A stretch of DNA of 38,543 nucleotides from JBAXPV01 sp037132075. Lineage in GTDB: Bacteria; Bacteroidota; Bacteroidia; Bacteroidales; CAIXZF01. The stretch spans positions 1 through 38,543 of the forward strand of contig JBAXPV010000037.1 in assembly GCA_037132075.1 (NCBI GenBank), written 5' to 3'. Shown one piece after another: positions 34,501 to 38,543 of the stretch. The stretch's first letter is position 1; each line of letters begins with the position of its first letter. The translations under genes were made by a program, and so were the position numbers. Under the pieces are notes generated by a model, which saw only the letters and a list, made by a program, of their open reading frames with translations, did no database searches and was not told the origin of the DNA.

Positions 34501-34836
34501 GATGAACAGGTTACTAATTACATGCCCCTGTCCGTTGTAACTTCCACTTAAAGTATATGAACCAGCATAAGACCCTATTGGAACCCAACCACTTGTCCAG
34601 GTAGAAGTTGATGAGGCATCGATATCGGCTGTCTGGATAAAATACTTAGCAGACTGCAAAGAGAAGTTTAGGGTGATCCAGTAAAGATTGTTCAGCGTTG
34701 CGATCTGATAGGGGTTTCCCACACTTCCATCACCGGTAGCAGGTGCAGTGGCTGTTTGGGAATACCCCCTGGCAGTAATTAACAACATCAATAAAACGCC
34801 CAACAGCATAAGCCTGATGATTGGCAGTCGTTTCAT
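25564..34836 (-). CDS. Giant multidomain secreted surface protein (GLUG/TIG/beta-helix)
   Basis: From the ATG at 34836 this is 3090 residues; an ATG 18 codons upstream (34890) is possible. A signal peptide ends near ITARGYSQ. Domain order: GLUG-type repeats (about 145-290, GGFAGTIDGATVTGCFS), one TIG/IPT domain (about 379-455), two homologous parallel beta-helix modules (about 457-1230 and 1235-2010, rich in NNTI and SGNT turns, each ending in MGAYE/D), fibronectin-like domains (about 2014-2215), a propeller-like region (about 2220-2575), another fibronectin-like domain, two TIG domains (about 2692-2850), and Ig-like domains to the end. No T9SS sorting domain is visible; the end is SASRLMVTKP. 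It is probably an adhesin or cell-surface scaffold. It lies divergent from regulator copy 2, with the acylphosphatase gene between. Confidence 0.88.
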   Translation of the reverse strand: MKRLPIIRLMLLGVLLMLLITARGYSQTATAPATGDGSVGNPYQIATLNNLYWITLNFSLQSAKYFIQTADIDASSTSTWTSGWVPIGSYAGSYTLSGSYNGQGHVISNLFINAASNKIGLFRELGGCTILNLGLTYVNITGNQYTGALVGYATGGTITNCYSTGTITGGSSYVGGFAGTIDGATVTGCFSSCTVSQSSGTDVGGFAGQILGTFYSNAVVAQCYATGSVTANGADKLGGFVGSIDNTGGSVTNCYATGNSYAATNANMLGGFVGYKSNGSLNNCYSCGDIPATGSSIGRFSGYSTYSGSCFYNTETSGNVAGTTGTGITTAQMRTQSTFTTPGWDFVGETANGTANLWAINTGINNGYPYLQNYPPLPPPPTITSFTPTTGTTGTTVTITGTYFTGATAVKFGGTNASSFTVVGETSITAVVADGTIGKITVITPDGTATSAGTFNPPVTVTGSTGANNGYTTLKEAFTAINTNTNQSGKNIVITINSSTTEAATASLTGQATNSWTSLTIYPVVTGLTISGAFAGPIITLDGADNVTINGSLNGANAGADLSITSSAGQAIYFQAGASTNTIKYCTLKGSLSGAAIGGIIHFAAGTGGNNNNIIDYNNITNGGTRVSNAVYAVGSSGNVNSGNKIRNNVFYDHLNPSATSSAINIDDYNSAWTISGNSFYETTTLSPTNMYNYSFIWIPGTTTAARGTGYTVSGNFIGGKAPQCGGTALTKAANNNDVYGIYMNVGTGTVSVVQNNTIQNISWANASGGKNFYGIYVANGDVNVGSTAGTGNIIGSNDGTGSITFSGGSTISSFYGINIQSANTVNCNYNKIGTITTASTAATTPVELFGIYQNSAGTITLSNNTIGSSSGGSSSLFASSTSTASAQRVAGIYCNNATSLTITNNTICGLSNAATSSVNHQTAGIIADACISTITGNTISSLTSADNNTQSGNTASVTGISLNGASTAGGQTVTGNTIYNLSNSNPSFAGRLTGLYFSGNTSGATYTNTVSKNFIYGFSLSGISSTAASFSGICTGGGNTFFSNNIITLGGNTPTTVYGIYNSGSAFEISYLYFNTVYLSGSLASGATNKSYAYYCPIIGSKKNIRNNIFSNSRSTVGGTSLHYAFSSPDNSTDANSLTLDYNNYYVSGSGGVLGYTNTPSTNKTSLPLVSLGDGNSRKIDPVFASLGGGTVAANYLPSAPLLPGVAGTGIVTDYAGTARTYNSMGAYDYMVTGEVHVNATAGTTAGNYGTLGSAFAAINAGTHNGDITITINANTVETGAINLYSTEVLGTVNYSGITIYPTVAGLSISGNIAGNLLNFNGGDNVTIDGRVNQSGAMSLEINNANTGTGASTITFYNSAQNNTIKYCTIKGSTTRPAGGVVAFLGTPYSNGSTGNTIAFCDITNAGGSRPVNTIYSSGTNLKYNSGNIIRNNHFYDLVNLSNSSSTIYLADYNDSWTISGNSFYEKSPFGVTTNLSHIVINITNTLYAGTGFDIKDNYIGGSDSLCGGSAWTKNGGTNNIFTGIYMKVGLGTASSVQNNTIRNINYNNNSSASWYGINVFAGDVNVGTITGNTIGASSGTSSIVLETTASAGSLYGIFIPSTGIVNCQNNTIGSMTTINTPNTSKVDIYGIYKLGASGNTTISNNSIGSTDAGTSNSINASSLSSGAAQSVWGIYSVCEANVTISGNTVSKLTNGTTNSTAATLGLIRGIDVSGGTFTITNNTVRDISIGNANPTAPGAYSSIIGLYVVNNAAPHTITGNTVYNISNSYGSFAGSVVGMYVETGLSTPTLSTLSGNFINGMSVTGASSTTASIYGLYIQGYKNNASNNIVSITGNTPSTVYGIYTYGSQGQGIDNFYFNTVYLGGTIGSGVNKSYAFYNAGSSSARNFRNNIFSNTRSTAGGSNLHYGMYINATGGTLTLDYNDYYTPGTGGTLGYYSGNKATLPIVFGKDANSVNTDPFFAGAGDPTPASYKPAAALTGVSVTGFDYDYAGVLRGSLPATGSPLSMGAYEVIPATVITQAVTSIANLTATGNGTIASAGSYTNRGCIVYQYSNTDKIISDDGVVNFAETGSFGTGTYTAAITGLSVATRYNVRAYATLDPNTSYGERVAFWTLANVPSAPTVNNATANTMDVAVSANGNPATTEFCINETSTANYVQANGTLGAGAVWQTASAWGTKTVTSLGTGNTYTFKVKARNGNNAETAYGPVAAAQTVAQFYIIQRGDITEAVAGTGGRRLCVVDKNEYYQPYLMASRVAVHQYKNGIITDWGTNGTFVTALNEGDIARDPANQVIYIAFISSDQSKIDTYKRATTDSDWVLVNTLDNPDGGDLMGHTVRLTFNNNSGTLFLSFTEITSKKVYMYELISGTWTDRTGSSSMNCYNSEIEMAAYGNKVIISTVALISNRYILQVHSYDYSTQVLTNLPDWDNGTDYLAVRWATTAYNASANEYVSFFGSEDESNTKPKALISAGGAAWTDLSTGLPAVAMKNSSWAASIVYNELTAKYSLFYAYNGNPPIKGYYLSGTTWNDINVSGLYENNTFATTNYKDVYFLGQDTYETLADIYSVIETPFRNTMNISAVRTPTDCALTFSQRGVGNKVAVFIKSGSYTAPLTADGTTYTADAAFGSGTELGSSGWYCIYNGVGQTVTVTGLTATTTYQVQALEYNGDAGSTNTQMYIGNAAVTGNPISFGPVPTITSFTPTSALTGATVTISGTDFTGATVVSFGGTVASTYTVTNPTTITATVGSGTSGSVSVTSPGGTATKTGFTYIPPAPVISSFTPTSAGSGTTVTITGTNFTGATVVSFGGTTASAYTVTNSTTITAAVGSGTTGSVSVTTPGGTATLAGFTYIACSNPTSGGTIATAQTICSGFAPAAFTSSVLPAGHTGTLEYKWQLSTTSSSTGFADIASSNAATFAPGTLSATTWYKRLARVSCMADWTGAVASNVLEITVNQPSYSGTTPKVSSLWANGSNIKWYSSASGGVLYNGTESLVNGQDYYASQTVNACESPSRFIVKAVVDLTPCSPTGSPTQNVATVADLIVTGLIIRWYDVSSGGIALPASTVLVSGHHYYATQTVNCTESASRLMVTKP

Positions 34837-35003
34837 CGAAATAATCTTAAATGAATCAATTCGTTTATTAATGATACAGTAATTTCTCATGGCAAGGAGT
34901 TTTAGTAATTTGGATGATCGTTAACAGATATTTTTATTAAATTTTATGGTTCCTATTTGATTGGTATTTGCTTATAAATAATTTGTATGATTATCTTTAT
35001 GTG

Positions 35004-35381
35004 TTATAATCTGGTGTTTTTTGAGCCAAACATCCGTTGGATCTTCCAAAAGAATAGGTTCATATATCTTACAAATAAGATGCTGTGGATGGCGGTCTCC
35101 TCCCCAAAGGCATCATTCCGGATTTCGAAGGAGGAATACCCTTTGGGGGTTGTTTCAACAAAACTGAAATCAGAAATCTTACTTGTCTGGATGAAAGTGC
35201 GTAACAAGGCAATGAATTTTTCAAGTCGCTCTTTGTCTCCTTCAGCTTCAATAACAATACTGCCGGCAGGGTTGTACCGAACATTCCCTTTGATGCCGAG
35301 CTCGTAGGCAGCATGCATGGTTCTGAACCGGATTCCATGCCCGTATGTGTCTCCTGATATTGTAATGTGACAGCTTTTCAT
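35004..35381 (-). CDS. Acylphosphatase-like protein
   Basis: This 125-residue protein resembles acylphosphatase (carboxyl-phosphate hydrolysis): YGHGIRFRTMHAAYELGIKG corresponds to the conserved VQGVxFR...A..LGLxG stretch with the catalytic Arg, and NVRYNPAGSIVIEAEG carries the usual Asn and glycine turn. About 35 extra residues follow the normal end. The VQG triplet is changed to YGH, so activity is plausible but not certain. It sits between the giant surface protein and regulator copy 2, same strand as the former. Confidence 0.78.
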   Translation of the reverse strand: MKSCHITISGDTYGHGIRFRTMHAAYELGIKGNVRYNPAGSIVIEAEGDKERLEKFIALLRTFIQTSKISDFSFVETTPKGYSSFEIRNDAFGEETAIHSILFVRYMNLFFWKIQRMFGSKNTRL

Positions 35382-35414
35382 TGTTGTTAGAAACTGGGAG
35401 CGAAGCTATGAGCC

Positions 35415-35523
35415 TATTTCGAAAACGGTATTTCAAAAACCACAATTCTAATTTCAAAAAGGACGTTTATGTGCTTGTCAAGATGGCGTGTATTTCCAAA
35501 ATCGAAATTTATTTCCAAAATCG
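35415..35523. promoter_or_regulatory. Cluster of five TATTTCnAAAA motifs before regulator copy 2
   Basis: Near-identical motifs occur at 35415 (TATTTCGAAAACG), 35429 (TATTTCAAAAACC), 35449 (TAATTTCAAAAAGG), 35491 (TATTTCCAAAATCG) and 35510 (TATTTCCAAAATCG); the last two form a 19-20 base tandem. They fill the 212-base gap between the divergent acylphosphatase and regulator starts. Repeated similar sites before a regulator suggest a binding array, perhaps for the AraC domain encoded next door. That is inference. Confidence 0.55.
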
Positions 35524-35593
35524 AAAATTTTCATCAGGATGAAGGATGCTGCAAAAAATTCTTTTCTTTGCATTATGCTTGTAATCCTTTAAG

Positions 35594-36460
35594 ATGGCTT
35601 TTGTGACACATTCAAACAGGGTATATCTCAGTTTGTGTTTTCTTCTCGTAACCATTGCGTTTCCAGCGTTTTCAGGCCCTGGGGTGCAGGATACCCTTAT
35701 TGAACGACTGCTCAGGGAGGGCCAATACCGGCAGATGTCGAATCGGATTGAAGGGCTGCTAAAGAAACAAAACGCCAGCTCCGGCAACGATCTCAGGCTT
35801 TATTATTACAACAAGCTGAGTATGGCGAACTTTCGGCTTAACAATTTTGACTCGGCATTGATCTGTTCCAGGCAAGCGCTGGAACTTTCTTCGGGCTCAA
35901 AGGATTCGGCGCTGATCAGCGATGCATGGAAGATGATGGCGTATTCGTATAACAGGCTCGGACATCTCGACAGTGCCTTGTATTTCTCCAGGAAGCTCCT
36001 AAATTATGCCAAACGGGCCGGTGATGACCGCCAATACCGGAATGCACTGGTTTCCATGGGAACGATCCTGATGCAAAACCAGCGTCCTGCTGATGCTTTG
36101 AAGAATTTTCTGGAAGCGAACCGGATCAACAAGCGCATCAAGGATACAGCGTCTATTGCTATCGATAATTTCAACATCGGGCTTGTACATTTAAAACTGA
36201 AACAATACGACAGCTGTTTGTATTACATGAATGAAGTACTCGGGATCCTTAAAAATGGACCGAGGCCTGATCTGCTCTTTATAACCTATGGCACCCTTGC
36301 TGACTGTTACATGGAGATGGGTAAAAAAGCAGAACAGAAGAAATACCTCTTACTGGCCATGGAAGTTGCTGAACAAATCAGGAGCTACCAGTATATGGCC
36401 ATGGGCTACTGTACCCTCATCGAGGGAAGCCTCTACGAGAGGGTTTTAAAAGTGCAGTAA
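35594..36460 (+). CDS. TPR sensor part of regulator copy 2 (upstream frame)
   Basis: This 288-residue frame begins with a signal peptide (about 1-33, LCFLLVTIAFPAFSG) and continues with TPR repeats parallel to copy 1 (GNDLRLYYYNKLSMANFRLN, VSMGTILMQNQRPADALKNF). It stops at TAA 36458-36460, while the remainder of the protein continues in the -1 frame without a gap in the alignment to copy 1. The heptamer T TTA AAA lies at 36445-36451 in the correct frame, seven bases before the stop. Without frameshifting the product is a periplasmic TPR protein only; with a -1 shift it becomes a 598-residue TPR-membrane-AraC regulator. Confidence 0.85.
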   Translation: MAFVTHSNRVYLSLCFLLVTIAFPAFSGPGVQDTLIERLLREGQYRQMSNRIEGLLKKQNASSGNDLRLYYYNKLSMANFRLNNFDSALICSRQALELSSGSKDSALISDAWKMMAYSYNRLGHLDSALYFSRKLLNYAKRAGDDRQYRNALVSMGTILMQNQRPADALKNFLEANRINKRIKDTASIAIDNFNIGLVHLKLKQYDSCLYYMNEVLGILKNGPRPDLLFITYGTLADCYMEMGKKAEQKKYLLLAMEVAEQIRSYQYMAMGYCTLIEGSLYERVLKVQ

Positions 36461-36486
36461 AATATGGCTTCGCCGCTGATTCTCTG

Positions 36487-37389
36487 TTGAAAAGACAACC
36501 TTTTCCGGTTCAGCAGATGAAGCTCGACAGCATGATGTATGTGGCATTCAAAAACCTTTCGCAACCGGCCGAGGCACTTGCCTGGTATGAGTCGTTTGTG
36601 AAGATAAAGAGCCAGGTGATGGGTGAGAACCAGGCTTCGCTTTTGAACCGGATCTTGGTTGAATATCAAGTGAAGGAAAAGAACCTGCTGATTGAAAAGC
36701 AGGAGTCAAACATCCATAGTAAAACAAGGCAATTGCAGTTAATGATCCTCCTGCTCGTCATCACTGCACTTTTTATTGGCAGACTGATCAACCGGAATAT
36801 CAAGCTGCGGAAGTTCCGGGAAAGCTTGTATCGCAAAGAAAAATACCTTGACAAGCAAATTGCGGGGTTTGTTCAGTTAAAAATAAATATTGCCTCCGAA
36901 ACGCTTGTCATTGCGGAACTTCCTCAGGTCGGACTTTCCGATGCATCCCCCGGGGAAATGAGCGATGTAGATCCCAACTTATTCGATGTTCTCTATTTAA
37001 ACATCATCTCTGTCCTGGAAAAGCAAAAGCTCTATCTTGATCCTGAGCTCAGTGTAAAAGCCCTGGTTAACCTGTTGGGAACCAACAAAACGTATCTTTA
37101 CCAGGCGATTTCCAGCAACTCAGCCGAGAACTTCAGGGGATTGTTAAACCGTTACCGCGTCAATGAGGCCAAACGGATTATTGAAGAAAGTATTACCCGC
37201 TCCTCTACAATCGATACTTCGTCGATCTACTCAGCTGCAGGTTTCAACTCGACGGTGTCCTTCTTCAGGGCATTTAAGCATTACACCGGACTTACCCCAA
37301 AGGAATATGCCAATGAAACCCGCAAGGAAGCCAGGAAGCGTGCCAAAGAAATGTCAGAATCAAAGGATGCCGATGGTGGAGGTTTGTAA
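36487..37389 (+). CDS. Membrane and AraC DNA-binding part of regulator copy 2 (downstream frame)
   Basis: Continuing from the TPR part in another frame, this stretch holds the last TPR unit (NLSQPAEALAWYESFVKIKS), a coiled segment, one membrane helix (LQLMILLLVITALFIGRLIN) and a full AraC-type domain (LLGTNKTYLYQAISSNSAEN, NRYRVNEAKRIIEE, AAGFNSTVSFFRAFKHYTGL, TPKEY). The frame is open upstream to about 36440. The TTG at 36487 is not a convincing start; a separate start for this half would have to be ATG at 36519 or later. The protein would have periplasmic TPRs and a cytoplasmic DNA-binding domain, as one-component membrane regulators do. Confidence 0.8.
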   Translation: MKRQPFPVQQMKLDSMMYVAFKNLSQPAEALAWYESFVKIKSQVMGENQASLLNRILVEYQVKEKNLLIEKQESNIHSKTRQLQLMILLLVITALFIGRLINRNIKLRKFRESLYRKEKYLDKQIAGFVQLKINIASETLVIAELPQVGLSDASPGEMSDVDPNLFDVLYLNIISVLEKQKLYLDPELSVKALVNLLGTNKTYLYQAISSNSAENFRGLLNRYRVNEAKRIIEESITRSSTIDTSSIYSAAGFNSTVSFFRAFKHYTGLTPKEYANETRKEARKRAKEMSESKDADGGGL

Positions 37390-37574
37390 GCTTGGCATGA
37401 TCTAGGCAACCATGCTTTTGCAGACCTGAAAAGTATGAGTGTTTAGATTCATAACAGCCATGGTTCGTTCTATTTACGAGAACTCCAGGATCAAGCCCGG
37501 ATCAATATCCAATACTTTGTATAAGCGCTTCGCCATTCGCATCGATACGGGGCGCTTCCCGGTCAAGAGGGGGG

Positions 37575-37663
37575 CCCTTCGACAAGCTCAGGGGCCGGGC
37601 AAAGCGAGACAAAGGGGCCTCTGCGAACCTCCGCGCCTCCGTGCCTCCACGGTGAGTCTTAAA
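37575..37663. repeat. Composite repeat remnants downstream of regulator copy 2
   Basis: CCCTTCGACAAGCTCAGGGG (37575-37594) is a REP-like motif seen in many bacterial genomes. It is followed by a GC-rich tract at 37620-37663 ending GGTGAGTCTT, whose 37622-37645 portion is the exact inverse of 21625-21648. The 391-base gap 37390-37780 otherwise shows no gene; small open frames here consist of this repeat. Confidence 0.65.
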
Positions 37664-37726
37664 AAAATAATGGCACGCGTCTTCAAAGTATTATTGTTTA
37701 AAATCATACGTAATTTGAAAAAAACC

Positions 37727-37734
37727 TATATTTG
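37727..37734 (+). promoter_or_regulatory. Putative -7 promoter element for the short AraC-like gene
   Basis: TATATTTG matches TAnnTTTG and lies 46 bases before the ATG at 37781. No clear -33 partner was seen. Confidence 0.4.
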
Positions 37735-37780
37735 TATCAGGGGGTGCTAATACTGAATAAATTTCTTTACTACTGAAATT

Positions 37781-38137
37781 ATGTTGGTCCCTCGATTGGT
37801 ATTTTTAATCTCCCCTGTTCTTGTCTGTCTTTTCTGGGCCGTAGCCCTTATACTTGAGTGGAGAAAGTATTCCACTTTTATGGCAGACATTCTTCAAAAA
37901 GAACTTGCTGACAGGATCGTTGCCGAATCTGAAGTGAAAAAGATGCATTTAAACAGTGCGCTGAATATCATGGACCTGGCGAAATCAGTCGGTTCCAACC
38001 GAACCTATATCTCATCGGCCATTAACAATCAGTTCAATCAGAATTTTGCAAGTTTCGTCAATATCCTTGAAAAGAGCGCTTCTCTCCAATACCGGGATAA
38101 CCTTTTCACAGTTGAGAACACAAATAAGGAAAGATAA
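37781..38137 (+). CDS. Short membrane protein with half an AraC DNA-binding domain
   Basis: This 118-residue protein has one membrane helix near its start (VFLISPVLVCLFWAVALIL), then a stretch that matches the first half of an AraC domain (MHLNSALNIMDLAKSVGSNR, TYISSAINNQFNQNFASFVN). Compared with the two regulators, the second helix-turn-helix is missing: after FVN the sequence becomes unrelated and ends. It lacks TPRs and a signal peptide. It is probably a truncated relative of the regulators. It lies 44 bases upstream of another surface protein gene, on the same strand. Confidence 0.65.
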   Translation: MLVPRLVFLISPVLVCLFWAVALILEWRKYSTFMADILQKELADRIVAESEVKKMHLNSALNIMDLAKSVGSNRTYISSAINNQFNQNFASFVNILEKSASLQYRDNLFTVENTNKER

Positions 38138-38181
38138 TCAGGCTTAAGCCTTTTTTTTAACAATAATACATATCACTCAAA

Positions 38182-38543
38182 ATGAAAAACCTTACAATAC
38201 TCCTTTTCGCTGCCATCCTTTTTGCCCTGGCAGGTAGCGTTAACGCCCAAAGCGTGGGCATCAATTCTGATGGCTCGACTCCGAACGGGAGTGCCATGCT
38301 GGATGTGAATTCAACTTCAAAAGGGCTATTGCTGCCCCGTATGACCACAGCCCAGAGAGATGCGATAGCGACTCCAATGGAATCGCTGTTTATCTATAAT
38401 ACAACTACGAAGTGTTTCGAAGCGTATGTGAACGGTGCCTGGAACTCGGTGTCGTGTCCTTCAGCATGTACGCCCCCTGCAAGCTGCACAGCCAGTTCGG
38501 CTTCGGGTATTGGCTGCACGGCGTTCACTGCCAATTGGAGCTC
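38182..38543 (+). CDS. Surface protein, N-terminal part, continues past the window
   Basis: 120 codons are visible from the ATG at 38182. A signal peptide (1-23, ending SVNAQ) is followed by the segment AMLDVNSTSKGLLLPRMTTA, which is characteristic of many large Bacteroidota surface and tail-fibre-like proteins, and by the start of what may be a fibronectin-type domain (IGCTAFTANWS). No stop is reached. It follows the short AraC-like gene on the same strand, repeating the regulator-plus-surface-protein pairing seen to the left. Confidence 0.85.
   Translation, partial: MKNLTILLFAAILFALAGSVNAQSVGINSDGSTPNGSAMLDVNSTSKGLLLPRMTTAQRDAIATPMESLFIYNTTTKCFEAYVNGAWNSVSCPSACTPPASCTASSASGIGCTAFTANWS

Noticed and set aside
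37439..37750. 103-codon plus-strand frame
   Set aside because: It reads through the composite repeat (CCCTTCGACAAGCTCAGGGG and the GC-rich tract) and has no protein-like signature.
1..38543. tRNA or rRNA genes
   Set aside because: No T-loop GGTTCGAATCC-type sequence with a matching acceptor stem and no rRNA motif was seen when reading both strands; a covariance search would be decisive.

Overview
The window looks like part of a Bacteroidota genome, most likely an environmental, gliding or polymer-degrading lineage. Three things point there. Several genes are preceded by the Bacteroidota -7 element TAnnTTTG. The large CotH-type protein ends in a type IX secretion (T9SS) sorting domain. The surface proteins use GLUG, TIG, lamin-tail and beta-helix modules typical of the phylum. 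I see no rRNA, tRNA or CRISPR array.

Left end (about 1-4.4 kb) is an accessory island. It holds a RhuM-family protein, an ORF6N-domain protein, a HigB/HigA-like toxin-antitoxin pair lying between two near-identical 126-130 bp repeats, and a GNAT-toxin/DUF1778-antitoxin pair with a palindromic operator. Next (4.6-7.4 kb) come a CDF-like membrane protein that lacks the usual metal ligands, an aldehyde dehydrogenase and a small membrane protein. An ECF sigma factor and its apparent membrane anti-sigma factor (7.6-8.9 kb) lead into an unknown membrane-anchored protein and a 983-residue secreted protein that joins an HExxH metalloprotease-like domain, a propeller region and a probable outer-membrane barrel. 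A PrsW-like protease is convergent with it. A HicB/HicA pair (14.3-14.8 kb) precedes the CotH/lamin-tail protein.

The right half (19.4-38.5 kb) is built around one theme: TPR-transmembrane-AraC regulators next to giant surface proteins. There are two related regulator/adhesin pairs in opposite orientation. The complete adhesin (25564-34836, minus) diverges from regulator copy 2 (35594-37389, plus). The other pair is a wreck: regulator copy 1 (19427-21091, minus) has lost its signal peptide and abuts a C-terminal scrap of an adhesin (21097-21568, plus), as if one deletion had removed everything in between. Each regulator is split between its sensor part and its DNA-binding part: copy 1 by an in-frame amber codon, copy 2 by a frameshift located exactly at a T TTA AAA slippery heptamer. 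A third, shorter AraC-like protein (37781-38137) has only half of its DNA-binding domain and precedes a further surface protein that runs off the window. Between the two pairs lie a family 2-like glycoside hydrolase and an NtrC-type activator whose receiver lacks the phospho-acceptor aspartate.

Several dispersed hairpin repeats lie in the intergenic spaces, and some occur in inverted orientation around the rearranged segment. The strongest leads are the possible programmed -1 frameshift in regulator copy 2, the deletion-fused adhesin/regulator remnant, the cluster of TATTTCnAAAA motifs before regulator copy 2, and the repeat-flanked toxin-antitoxin cassette.
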